This document shows, one piece after another, positions 10,688 through 21,395 of a stretch of 64,000 nt of DNA. This DNA comes from Nyssa sinensis. Lineage: Eukaryota > Streptophyta > Magnoliopsida > Cornales > Nyssaceae. The translations under genes and the position numbers were made by a program. Every line of letters starts with the position of its first letter. Positions within the stretch are counted from its first letter, which is position 1. The notes beneath the pieces were generated by a model that was given only the letters and a program-made list of their open reading frames with translations, ran no database searches and was not told where the DNA came from. The stretch is taken from positions 51,544,501 through 51,608,500 of the forward strand of contig CM018032.1 of NCBI GenBank assembly GCA_008638375.1, in the 5' to 3' direction.

Positions 10688-11710
10688 GGGTAAATTATAG
10701 TGATTTTTTTTTGAGTTTTTATTTGACAATTTCAAAGATTTACTTTGAGATTTTTGATATTACACGGTCATTCTCTATTTTTATTGAAAAATTACACATA
10801 TCTCTCATCTTGTTTATTTTTTTTTAAATGGCAAAAATATCGTTTTCATGTTTTTTTTTTCATTTTTTAATTTTGACTACATTTTCTAGGTTTTTTTTAA
10901 GAATTTTTTTTCATTTTATAAAAAAAATAAATTTGAAGTAAATAACTTTTATTATTGTTTTTGATAAATTACACTGAGTTATCCTGAGGTTTCTGATAAT
11001 TATAAAGATTTTTTTTTGAAATTACATTCTCTTCTATTTTTCTAACAAACTACACATATCTCTCATCCTATTTAATTTTTTTTCTTCATAATGACAATAT
11101 CCCTTTCATGTTTTTTTATTTATTTATACATTTGTGTCACTTTTGACTAAATTTTTCTAAATTTTTTTTTAAGAACTTTTTTCATTTTATATAAAAATAA
11201 ATTTAAAATAAATAACTTATATATTTATTTTTGATTAAGAATATTTTAATCAATATTTATTTGAAAATAAAAAAAGTAAAAAAAAAATGGTCAAAAGAAA
11301 AAAAATGTAAAAAAATTAAATTATAGGGGCGTTTTTGTTATTTTGAAAAAATAATAAACTGGAAGGAAAGTATGTATAATTTGTCAATAACAGTAGATGA
11401 AGACAATATAATTTCAGAAATCTCAAGGAATCTTTTGTAATTTTCAGCAATTTCAGGGCAGGTAAGTGGAATTTATCATTTTTTTTTTAACAATTATGTT
11501 TTAATCGGTATTTATTTGAAGATTTTAAAAGTAAAAAAAAAAAGTGGTCAAAATAAAAAAAATACAAAAAAATAAAATAAAATGGATACTTTTTTCATTT
11601 ATAAAAAAATAGATTGGAGAGGTTGTGTATAATTTGTTAATAAAAGTAAGAAATAACAATGTCATTTTAAAAATCTGAAAAAATATCTTTATAATTGTTA
11701 GAAAATTCGC
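10688..11710. mobile_element. Two nested inverted-repeat (MITE-like) elements
   Basis: The outer arms (about 10688-10960 and 11490-11710) are imperfect reverse complements: the left arm (GGTCATTCTC, then ATTTTTATTGAAAAATTACAC) is mirrored on the right near 11615-11670. Inside lies a second pair: GATAAATTACACTGAGTTATC at 10968 is mirrored by GGTAAGTGGAATTTATC at 11461-11477, with matching TGAGGTTTCTGA/TCAGAAATCTCA blocks. The whole is very A+T-rich and non-coding. It fits one foldback-type element inserted into a relative; no clear target duplication was found. Confidence 0.55.
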
Positions 11711-12678
11711 TACAAAATATTATTCCATTTTGAATCCTTCAAAATATTATTTTTCTTTCAACTCCTTCAAAATATTATTCCATTTTGAATTTCACTTATT
11801 TCAAACAACTAAAATTTTGCTTTCAAATATAGATTTTATCAAATCCTGTCATTTCAGATAGAGCAATATTGTTTCCATTGCCTAAACTAATATATATTAG
11901 TGTCAATCCTTTAATAATTAATAATCTTAAGTACAAAATTGTAAATTAGTAAAAATATTAACGATTAATTTTTCACTATAGATTTTATTAACAAAAAAAT
12001 ATCCTTACAAGTACACAATATATACTATAAAATTTGAACATGCATTCATATTTTCAAGGGTAATTACTATTTTGCTTAAATAAAAATTACATATATGTCT
12101 TTAACTAATAATGGATTCAATGACTTTTGCTTAAATGTTAGGGAAATTGTATAATTTTGTTTTATAAGTATCCCTATATCAAAATGTGGAGTGCTATTAT
12201 CATTTTCCCAAAAAATGAACTTATTAAATTGAGAAATGAGCTATTTTGCAAAAAATAAAAAAATTTGTGGAGCTCCACTTCATTATAACAATGTTATCTT
12301 AGATCATAATTTGTTCGGTCCTCCCAGCCAATGGAACCCTTCTACAAATAGAGATGATACTTCTTTTCATTGATTTAGGCACTGTTTGTCAAAGTGGAAA
12401 TTATTTCCAATAAAAAATAATGCAAAATAAATTAGCTATTTCGATTATCAATAATCATAGTATCAAAAAGTTACTAGAAAGTAATCAATAATCATAACTT
12501 CATATAACTTCACAAAGTTATAAGAAAATAATAAGTGACTTTTATTAATTCTAGAGGTACATAAAATTTAAGTCATTCTCTTTAAATATGTTTAGAATTA
12601 GAATGATATACATTGTAAGCATATTTTTCAAAACAAAAACTCTTATATTTAAAGAAAAGAGTCAAACTTAAGAGAATA
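11711..12678. other. AT-rich intergenic DNA downstream of the ZIP gene
   Basis: No gene, RNA or repeat family could be recognised. It should contain the 3' flank of the minus-strand ZIP gene. Confidence 0.5.
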
Positions 12679-12697
12679 GGCTTAGCTAGGCTAAGCC
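12679..12697. repeat. Perfect 8 bp hairpin over the ZIP stop codon
   Basis: GGCTTAGC and GCTAAGCC flank a three-base loop. The TAG stop on the minus strand (12693-12691) lies in one arm. Confidence 0.6.
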
Positions 12698-13880
12698 CAT
12701 TTGGCCAAGAGAGACATTAAGGCAGCCCCAATAAGAAGCGAAACATTAGCCCCCAACTGAAGCATTCTGTTGTTCTGCATCTTTGCATTCATGAAATCAG
12801 CAGCTAGAAGATCTACGAGGGCCATATAAATCAAGATCCCAGCCGATGCAGCATTAAGAATACCTTCAACAATCAGAGCAGTTGGACTGTTTTCTTTGTA
12901 TACGTTTGTTATTCCAATTCCAATTACAATTCCAACAGGGGTTGTCAGACAGAAAAATAATGCCATAACTGCTACTGCACTAGGCTTGAATTTGGCCTAC
13001 ACAAACACAGACAGAGACAGAGACACAGACACAAGGCCTTGTTTAGTTTGAAATATTTATTCCATATATTTGCAGAGTTGGAAATCCAAACCTGAGAAAT
13101 GCATCCACCAAGTCCAATACCCTCGAAAAATTGATGGAAGGTGAGCGCAACAATTAGAGGCTTTATTGTTTTCGGGCTTTCTGAAGCACCCAAAGATATT
13201 CCAATAATCACTGAGTGAACAACAATACCCAGTTCCAAAACCTACCACATAAACCATGCAATAAGGACAAACCAACAATAACAAATCAACACACAAGAAA
13301 AATTCAAAATTACCTGAGATATGACACGATGACGAACAAGGTCCTCTGGTCCTGCTCCTGCTTCTGCTGATCCATGAGTGGAGTGGGTGTGAATGTGGAC
13401 ATCATCTCCATTCAAAGGCTGAGCCTTTTTTAATTGATCATCAGATTTGCTGTAATAACAAGTTGCAAAGGCATCAACCATAAGAGTGCCAATGGCCGAC
13501 AGCATCGCCACAAAGCCGGTGAACGGAAAATTCCCCCACGGGTTCTCACTAAGGCAGGGTGACGTCAAGTGGTCGAAAGCGTCAGGAAGGACGTGTACAA
13601 ATCCAGTTGCCAGTATAACTCCGGCGGCGAAAGCTTTGATCACGAAGAACAAGTCCTTGTCCGGCTGTAAAGCTGGTATGATCTTTCCCAACATCGGAAT
13701 ACAAACGCCGATTGCACACGCCACTAGAATCGAAGCTATGGCTGCCCCTTTATATTTGAGTGCTTCGTGCTTGTTATTGTCTGCCTCGTCCAGTTCACAT
13801 GTGCATTCACCCATAACTAGACTAGGTAGGAGCACGATGCCCAACAACAATAAAGTTTGAATCTTACTGCCCTTGTTCAT
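12691..13880 (-). CDS. ZIP-family zinc/iron transporter, three exons
   Basis: Exons (minus strand) are 13880-13314, 13241-13092 and 12996-12691, with GT...AG borders and phase-0 joints, giving 340 residues, the normal size for plant ZIP/IRT proteins. A signal-peptide-like start ([20 protein letters not shown]) is followed by an extracytosolic Cys-containing segment and eight predicted membrane spans. Between spans 3 and 4 is a His-rich loop ([12 protein letters not shown]), which binds metal in this family. Exon 2 holds the ZIP signature [14 protein letters not shown] and the pore motif [15 protein letters not shown]. These proteins move Zn2+, Fe2+ or other divalent metals into the cytosol, usually at the plasma membrane. 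No stop or frame break is present. It is closest in style to ZIP1/IRT1-type members; the exact orthologue is not assigned. Confidence 0.93.
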
Positions 13881-13929
13881 GGCTGAAGAAAAGAACAGAG
13901 CGATAAAAGCAGAACACTGTTTCGGTGTA

Positions 13930-13932
<3 letters not shown>

Positions 13933-13961
<29 letters not shown>
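13933..13961. promoter_or_regulatory. (TA)n run in the ZIP promoter
   Basis: About 29 bases of TA repeat lie 53-81 bp upstream of the ZIP start codon. This is where a TATA element would be expected, so it may serve as one. Confidence 0.4.
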
Positions 13962-13965
<4 letters not shown>

Positions 13966-14164
13966 AGAGAGAGAAAGGATCTCTATCAAATCAAAGAGAA
14001 ACAGAATGGCCGAGGTGCACTGTGTCGTGTAAATAACTGCAACTGAGGTGAGGTTGCTGAATGAAAGCGAAAGTCATCATCCCTAGAAGTCTTAACAAAA
14101 AGGGAAAAGTCTACAAAACGTGCCGAATAATGAGGACACTTAATTAATAATTAAATTAATTAGA

Positions 14165-14560
14165 ATAAGTTACACGAAAAATTATCCTAATATTTATTGA
14201 GATTTCTAAATTACACTCATTGTTTTTATTTTAAATATTTTTTTAATCAAATTTTTAGTTTTTCAAAATAATAAAATTATTTATTTTTGCATTTATTTTT
14301 CAATTTTGACTATTTTCTTTTAACTTTTTTTAAAAATTTGTGTATTATTTTATTTAAAAATAAATTTAAAGTAAATAATTTATTTTTATTTTATATAAAA
14401 ATAAACTTAAAATTTTTATTAATATTTAATTAAAAAATAAAAAATAGTCAAAATTTAAAATTTTGATTGAATCTGATATTTCTATGTTATCAAATAAAGC
14501 AAATGACGTGAGTGTAATTATTAAAAATTTTAACAAATTTAGTATAATTTATCTTATTAA
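14165..14560. mobile_element. MITE-like inverted repeat, same family as 10688-11710
   Basis: The left end (AAGTTACACGAAAAATTATCC, then ATTGAGATTTCTAAATTACAC) is mirrored at the right end (GTGTAATTATTAAAAATTTTA, then TTAGTATAATTTATCTTA). The interior is A+T-rich and non-coding, with the same TTTTGACTATTTT-type segments as the elements at 10.7-11.7 kb. Confidence 0.5.
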
Positions 14561-14847
14561 TTAATAATAGACAAGTCAAACTAAAGATCATCACTATCAT
14601 GCATTATTTTTTTCTTTCCTTTTTCATTTCCATAATTGCTATTGGTCCCAAGCTCCTACCAAAAAAAGCATAAAGCAATTAAGCAGGCCAGTCTTCTCCA
14701 CCACTGAATCAATAAATCTTAAAATATCAGTCCTAGCTAGATTTAGATGGATGGTTCTATTGCTCGTTTGTCTATTTTCATATTTTAAATAGATTTTTGA
14801 AATAAGTGAATGTTTGTTTGAACTTTTCAAAATATTTGAGATTTATA

Positions 14848-15255
14848 CAGGGTCGGCTCTATATAATTAGAGATTTAAAACTATAAACAGACAATTCTAA
14901 ATGAGATATTTTTTTAATATTAATATAATATAATTTTCTATTTTATTTCCTACATATATATATATATATATACTAATAAAAGATTAGGAAAAATATGAAT
15001 AAAACTCTATTAATAGAATTAAATTCTTTTATGGAATCGTTATTAGGCCTTTTAATGGAGTTCGTTTTTTATTAATCTTATACTTTTAATTTGATTATAC
15101 TATAAATTCATAAAATTTGGGACATTTTATAGAGTTAGACTTTTGTTAACTTTGCACTTCTAATATGATTATATATATATATAAAATTTAGGGCCTCTTT
15201 TTAAGTGAGGCCTAAATCGGTTTCTTTGTTGATTTTTATGATTGAGCCACCCTTG
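14848..15255. mobile_element. hAT-like MITE, 408 bp
   Basis: The left terminus CAGGGTCGGCTC and the reverse complement of the right terminus (CAAGGGTGGCTC) form imperfect inverted repeats of the hAT kind. The flanks GATTTATA and ATTATATA are only a decayed match for an 8 bp duplication. The interior is AT-rich and non-coding. Confidence 0.55.
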
Positions 15256-15338
15256 ATTATATATAGCATTGCAGTATGCAAAGAAGGAAGGTTAGCAGAT
15301 TTTGTTGTTAGTAATGAAAATGGCGCTGGTTGGAAAAT

Positions 15339-15655
15339 CTAGTATTGGAGGACTTTGTTTATTTGGGAAGAGGAAGAGAATGTAAGTCTTACGACTCTAT
15401 TGGGTAATCTTCTTGATTTAAATGCAAGTAGCTTTGACTCATTAAGTTGGAATGGGAAGGAATCTGAATTATTCTTTGTAAAAGAGATGTCTGAGTTATG
15501 TGAGGATTCCTCATAAGCATCATGCAATATTTTCAGATTCATTTGGAAAAACATAGCTCCCTTAAAAGCTCTATGTTTTGCTTGGTTACTCTGCTGATAA
15601 AGGGTACTCTTGGTTGATAGACTTATTAAGTTGGGAGTGTTAGGAAACATAGTTA
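15339..15655 (+). pseudogene. LINE reverse transcriptase fragment (zinc-binding region)
   Basis: Read on the plus strand, a broken frame contains the segment FRFIWKNIAPLKALCFAWLL (about 15531-15590) followed by two stops and RVLLVDRLIKLGV. This is the pattern of the zf-RVT region after the RT domain of plant LINEs. The upstream part (LSWNGKESELFFVKEMSELC) also fits the family. There is no LINE start or poly-A tail, so only a scrap remains. Confidence 0.6.
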
Positions 15656-16537
15656 ATTAGAACGGATTGGATTGGACCGTCCAGTTTAACATTTTATTTA
15701 GATCATTTTTGTCACTAAACCGAACTAAACTGATCATTTTTCGACTGAACCGGATTATGATGACACACGAATTAGGAAGAGTCATTTATTCTGGAGTGTA
15801 GGCTTTGTAGCTATAGCTTATATGTAAAAAGAAATGGCCTAGAGATTCAAACTCAAGTCCTCTGAGTGGAATGTAACTCCACTAAACACTTGACCACACT
15901 TTGTTGTGTTTACTTTAAAATATTTTTTAAATATATTAATTATACTTTTGGAGGCAGAGTTCAACTAGAAAACTTCTAACCTTGAAGACATTCCATATCT
16001 AGTCTTTCTATTTTTAATCCTAATCAGGATTTGGTAAGCGCTCAACCTATATATAAAAGCCCAAAGTATACCCTAAAACTCATGATGAATTATAATCACT
16101 CAATCTTATATTCTTTCAATTTATTTTCTAACTTAATCATCGGAGTGACCACTATCGGAACCTTTTTAGTGACCTTCTAATCACTGTTTTGCATATTAGC
16201 TCTGAAAAAATTCACATGCAACTACAGACTGGTAACAACAATTACAAAGATTGATTATGTAATATAAACACTCATTAATTATTTTATTTTATATAATAAG
16301 GGTGGGATAGAGTAGAATGTTTTTTACTCAAACCCTAACAGGATTTAAATACTTTTGCCCAACTCATTAATTAGGAACAAAGTATGACGTTCCCTCAAAC
16401 CAAGTTAAATTTCCATCCCTAGGCCTAGTCCACCACGCTAGATCGATGATTCACATAATAATATCAATAAAAAATCAAATACTAGTAAAGAGATTGCAAC
16501 ATGCATAATCAAGCAATGAAAGGCCAAGATAACAGTT
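15656..16537. other. Non-coding host-like DNA
   Basis: No gene seen. A GGATTGGATTGGACCGTCC-type stretch near 15663 and a short degenerate TTCAAACTCAAGTCC motif near 15847 look repeat-derived but were not assigned. Confidence 0.4.
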
Positions 16538-16855
16538 TTAAGTAAAAATCTCTTCCATGGCCTTCGGCTCCAATTTGGATTTTTCTAGGTCTTGTAACTG
16601 CTGCTCCTTGGCCAGCTTCTTCAACCTAACAAGCTCAAGGTCCTTGCTCATCTTCCTGTTGTACATCTCTGTTAAGGTGATTGGCTCATCCAACATCGGT
16701 TTCTCTCATTCTCTGATCTTCAATGGGTACACTATTGCCTCTGGGGCCGGGTTCTAGAATGTGGCTATGGATAAACGACTGCGGTTTGAGTTTACCACAG
16801 CTTGATGATCTGCGTTTTTTAACCTCCCATTGCTCAGATGCTGTTTTAAATCACT
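16538..16855 (-). pseudogene. Flavanone 3-hydroxylase (F3H) C-terminal fragment, broken
   Basis: The minus strand encodes a strongly F3H-like C-terminus: [18 protein letters not shown] (from about 16838), [23 protein letters not shown], then [18 protein letters not shown] and [10 protein letters not shown], ending at TAA 16540-16538. F3H is the 2-oxoglutarate/Fe(II) dioxygenase that turns naringenin into dihydrokaempferol. Two in-frame stops replace conserved codons: TAG for the Gln before NPAP and TGA for the Gly of the REGEK motif. Each is a single-base change (CAG to TAG, GGA to TGA). Homology begins at about 16855; upstream is AT-rich DNA with no catalytic HxD segment. It is therefore a last-exon relic, either of a lost gene or of a partial duplicate. 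Confidence 0.85.
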
Positions 16856-17257
16856 AAAATTAAGTAAAACAAGAAACGATTTTCTAAACATAATCTATGA
16901 ATGCATGGCAAGTTTTAACAATGGATACTCAATTTATTTCATGAACTCATACCTAACTATCTACTATTATTTTTTTTAAAGTTATTTCTTTTACTATCGA
17001 CTGTTACTATGCTTGAGCATTAATGGGTCTTTCGGATTACTTCTCCAAATGCATAAAAAAATGAGTGTGCAAAAAAATAATTTTGAGTTAATACATTTGA
17101 AAAAGAAAAATAAAAACTTCAACACAGAAATTTTAAAAGATTGGTCAAATAGTTAAACATGTTTTGTAGAATTTTTTTACAAATACAAACACAAAAATAA
17201 AACGCAAAAGCTATTCCAAAAAATTGTAAATCTTCTGTTTGGGGGAGCTACGGGAGG
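16856..17257. other. AT-rich DNA left of element A
   Basis: No coding or repeat feature identified. No further F3H exon is visible here. Confidence 0.5.
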
Positions 17258-17262
17258 GCTAT
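17258..17262. repeat. Target-site duplication of element A, left copy
   Basis: GCTAT directly precedes the LTR start TGTCACGCC. It is repeated at 32502-32506. Confidence 0.9.
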
Positions 17263-20200
17263 TGTCACGCCCCGAATTCCAGCGAACCCGAGGCGCGAGC
17301 AACGAGACAAAAGAAAATAAAATAATAAAGAAATAAAGACAACTAGGGACAATCACATACATTCCAGACACTGTTCTGATACATTACATAGGGTCTGGTT
17401 CACTTGTTCACGACATACAAAATAAGAAATAGTCTCAGGCTTATGCCCTTATACAACATTACATATGCCCCTCGGGCCAAACATAATCCACAATCACATC
17501 ATCTCTAAATCTCCCCAGCTGGAGCGTCATCTGAAATGTTTGTCCCACGAATGGGTCAGCTCAACTGCTGGTACAATATAATGCTAATGCAAGAAACAAA
17601 ATTAAGGGCGTGACATGTGCAAGTGTACAGTTATTTCTATATGGCATTCAATATCATCATGGCAGTATATGAACAGTATGCAGTATATAAACAGGATGCG
17701 TGACACACCCATGCAACTCTATACCCACCCATGTCTCGCTTTACGGATCTTCCCCGATGGCATGCCAGTACCATGTATGTCTCGCTTCACGGTCCGGAAT
17801 CCGTCAGGCCTGCAAGTACCTAATGGCCGATTTTGGGTTTTTCACCACAGGATCTGCACCCTCATAATGCAAAGCACCAAGTGCTTAACTCACGCCATGT
17901 CCAAGGAATCACACTATGCCAATATGCTCTAATTTCATCATGTCATAATGTAATCTCGATGATGCATCTCATTCATACATAAAGCATGCTTTCAAGTACA
18001 TATTTCATAATGTCAACAATTCTCAAAGAATACAATTCACACACTACACTAACACATGCGATATACACATAATCATTATCCACATTATCACCCAACTTAC
18101 AGCAAGATAGCATGAAGCACATAAGCATGTGAACAATCAACAAACATGTGAAGCATCAAGTCAATAGAGCAAGTATTCCTAAACTCAATTCTATTTCTTA
18201 CTTAGCACAATATATCGTACTTGATAATCAACCTCAACCCGGGAAAGTGTACTCGTAGTATAGTAGGATCACTGTGAGAATACCGAAGGTCAGATCACCT
18301 TCTCCTTGCCTTTTCGTGTTCCTAAAATCATAACATGTGACTCAGTTCATTTGTTTCCTAAATGATGCTATTCAACAAATTTTATGTCTTTATTTTATAA
18401 GTTGCTAGTTTTCTAAATTAAACTCTACTATTGAGTCCGGAACGTCCAAGAAAATAAGTTTAGGTTTTCGTAGAACTCAATTCGGACATCTAGGCTCAAA
18501 AGGGCAAAACAGTCATTTTGCACTTTTCATAGGTCCTTACATTTCGATACCTCTTTTCACAAATTGGACTCCACGGTTGAGTCCGGAATGCTCGAGATAA
18601 TAAATTTTCACTATTTGTTTACTTATTTTGGAGTTCGTTGGTCTATGTTTCAATTCAAGGGCATTTTGATAATTTTAAAGGTTACTACGGGTCTTTTATT
18701 TTTTCGGATCCCGTCTCGTAAAATGGACCTCACCATTGGCCTCAGAATGGTCGAGATAGTCAAAATACACTAATGACTTGTCCCATTTGGACTCCGGGTT
18801 ATTTTAGAATATTTAAATAATTAAATTAATTAAATTAACTAATTAATTAATTAATTTTATTAATATTTTATTCTGGTGGGTCAGTTCGTAATTTTTCAAA
18901 AGTTTAGGGGTTAAAGTGGGATTTCTAAAAGTTCTGGGGTCAAAGTTTAATTTCCAAAAAGTCCAAGGTTAGATTTGTAATTTGTCCAATTTACTATTCT
19001 CAATTCAATTACCCAAACAGGGGTTAGTCCAGAACAGGGATAGGATATCCCTGTTCCTGTTTCAATTTTAATTTTCAATTTCTTACACCCGTAGCCAAAC
19101 AGCCCCTTTCCATTTTTTTAATTTAAAACAATAGGGCGACACATGGTAGGGGCGGATCGCCCAAGCCCGACTCGAACCCGGACCCGGACCCGAACAGTCC
19201 CCCTTTCGTCCCCGATTTTTCAGCGAGACACCTGTAGGGTTCCGGCGCCTTCTTCGGCTCAGGCGACATTTTTCCAGTGACTTTTTCATGGTTTCTGAAT
19301 GTGGTTCTCTTCGATTTTTCTCGAGGGTTTCATATATATGCTCGGTTTTGGATTTAAATCATCGAATTACCACGAATAGGGGTTCAAAGATCTCGGTCAA
19401 CTCTCCGGCCGACCCTTCATTTTCATTTTCGTGACTGTTTGGTCATGGTTCAACCTCCATTTTTATCCTAATGGTTTTCTGCACTATAGAGGAGCAATCT
19501 CTCATTCCCAAAACCAAGTTTTAAACCAATATTTTTCCAACCACCCGATTATCCAACCCACCTGCAACTCACCTTTTCTATCTCATTTCCTAACCATTTT
19601 AAGTGATTTCTTTTGCAAAATAATCCACATTTCATACACTATAAGAATTGAGAATCAAATCTATATAGCATGCTAAGAAACAAAAAAAAATCAGAATGGA
19701 GTCACTCACGGTTTTCTGGGTTTCTCTCTCTAGCCGTGTACCTCCTTCACCTTCTGGTTCCAAGCTTGAATCAAGCTCCAAAATCTCTTCTCCCTTCCAG
19801 AACTCTCTCTCTCCCTTGCTCTCTGTTTTTCTTTCCTTTCTCTCCTCCCAACCGAGACCAAGATATAAACTCACACATCAACTCCCTCACGTCTCCCACT
19901 GCCAGCCCCTTTTCTTGACCCTTCTTCTCTGTTCAGCCTCCCTCTTTTCTCTACAAGGCAGCTTTGCATTAAATGCAAAGCTGCCCTATATATATATATA
20001 TATACCTATATATATCACTCATTACACACACCCTAGACACACACACTTACACGACACCACACACACACAAGGTCTCTCTCACACACACATATATACCAGA
20101 CTTGTTGCACTCACACAGTGCACTCACACCACTGTTTTCCACTTCTCTCCAACGCATGTATATATATATATATATATATACATATCTATCTATACATATA

Positions 20201-20435
20201 CATACAACACATTTGACATGTACATGTATATATATATATATATATACATGTAATCACATATACATCACTCATACACATACATGCATAACTCACATTTAAA
20301 TTTTTTTTCTAATAATAATAATAACAATAATAATAATAATAATAACCATGACATTATCAAAAAAAACAAATATATTTTTTTTTAATAACCAAGAAAATTT
20401 TATATATATAAAAAAAAAAATTTCAGGTTATTACA
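17263..20435 (-). repeat. 3' LTR of element A
   Basis: It is 3173 bp, TG...CA, with GCTAT outside and the polypurine tract inside. It is uninterrupted. It contains the block shared by the LTR families (about 17821-17895), about three degenerate 130-150 bp units (18.38-18.80 kb) and TA/ATA microsatellites near 19990-20345. Confidence 0.9.
18380..18800. repeat. Three degenerate ~130-150 bp units inside the LTR
   Basis: Each unit carries a (T)GAGTCCGGAATG-like motif, then a TTCACTATTTGTTTAC- or TTAGGTTTTCG-like stretch, then GGGCAAAA..GTCATTTTG or GGGCATTTTG. Equivalent units are recognisable in the LTRs of B, C, D, E and F, for example 26360-26770, 29690-30120, 37630-38030, 51420-51720, 55260-55560 and 59170-59530. 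Confidence 0.6.
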
Positions 20436-20449
20436 TCCTTCCCTCAAAG
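20436..20449 (-). promoter_or_regulatory. Polypurine tract of element A
   Basis: The minus strand reads CTTTGAGGGAAGGA immediately before the 3' LTR, as needed to prime plus-strand cDNA. Confidence 0.75.
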
Positions 20450-20481
20450 AAATTTCATCCCGAAATTTAAAATAAAATACA

Positions 20482-21395
20482 TCAAGGATCAAACAACTCG
20501 GGATACCTAGTATGGACCTCGGCCTCATGCTCCCAAGTAGCCTCCTCAACTCCATCATGGTTCCAACGAACCTTGACCAAAGGGATGGTCCTGCCTCGCA
20601 AAACCTGGTCCCTCGAGTCCAATATCTCCACGGGTCTCTGGTCATAGGAAGCGTCGCCCTCTAGCTGAAGATCTACCCAATCTAATACATGGGAGGGGTC
20701 AGGCTGGTACTTCCTCAGCATCAACACATGAAAGACATCATGAACTCCAGATAGCTGCGATGGTAATGCCAGCTTATAAGCCACCTCACCAGCCCTCCCA
20801 AGAATCTCAAAAGGGCCTATAAATCGTGGCGACAGCTTCCCACCGCGCCCAAATCTCCTCAAACCTCGTCTGGGAGATACCTTGAGGAACACATGGTCCC
20901 CAACCTCGAATGATAAGGGTCGCCGCCTCCTATCTGCATAACTCCTCTAGCTACTCTGAGCTGTCAACAAGCGCTGCCTAATCACCTGTATCTTGTCTGT
21001 GGTCTCACGGACTATATCGGGTCCCAAAACAACTGTTTCCCCTACCTCAGTCCAACACACCGGTGAACGACACGGCCTGCCATACAATGCCTCAAATGGT
21101 GCCATCTCAATACTGGACTAATAACTGTTGTTGTAGGCAAACTCAACTAAGGCAAGGTGGTCCTCCCAACTACCCCTGAAGTCCATAACGCAAGCTCTAA
21201 GCATGTCCTCTAGGATCTGAATGGTACGCCCTGACTGACCATCAGTCTGAGGATGGAAGGTAGCACTAAACTTAGTTGAGTCCTTAAGGTTGTCTAGAGG
21301 CTCTGCCAAAACCGTGCAATGAAACGTGGGTCCCTATCTAAAACAATGGATAAGGGAATTCCATGTAGTCGTACTATCTCTCGACATAGTAATAA
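20482..21395 (-). pseudogene. Integrase C-terminal half and chromodomain of element A
   Basis: The frame begins abruptly within the integrase core ([20 protein letters not shown] near 21390-21330), then has FHPQTDGQSGRTIQILEDML, the GPY/F-type region (FIGPFEILGRAGEVAYKLAL) and a chromodomain (VKVRWNHDGVEEATWE, ending RYPELFDP at 20482). Stops lie near 21325, 21117 and 20948. In chromoviruses the chromodomain guides integration to particular chromatin. The 5' half of the core and everything before it are absent. Confidence 0.85.

Noticed and set aside
14000..14040. Zinc-deficiency response element (RTGTCGACAY) in the ZIP promoter
   Set aside because: Only the half GTGTCG is present at about 14024; the second half does not match the palindrome.
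16557..16757. A plus-strand open frame of 66 codons
   Set aside because: It is the opposite strand of the F3H pseudogene exon; the minus strand carries the conserved sequence.
19696..20299. Open frames of 100-185 codons in the LTR of A, and similar ones at 31690-32376
   Set aside because: They run through TC-rich and TA/CA microsatellite DNA, giving Ile-Tyr and Thr-His repeats. They lie within LTRs and have no protein family features.
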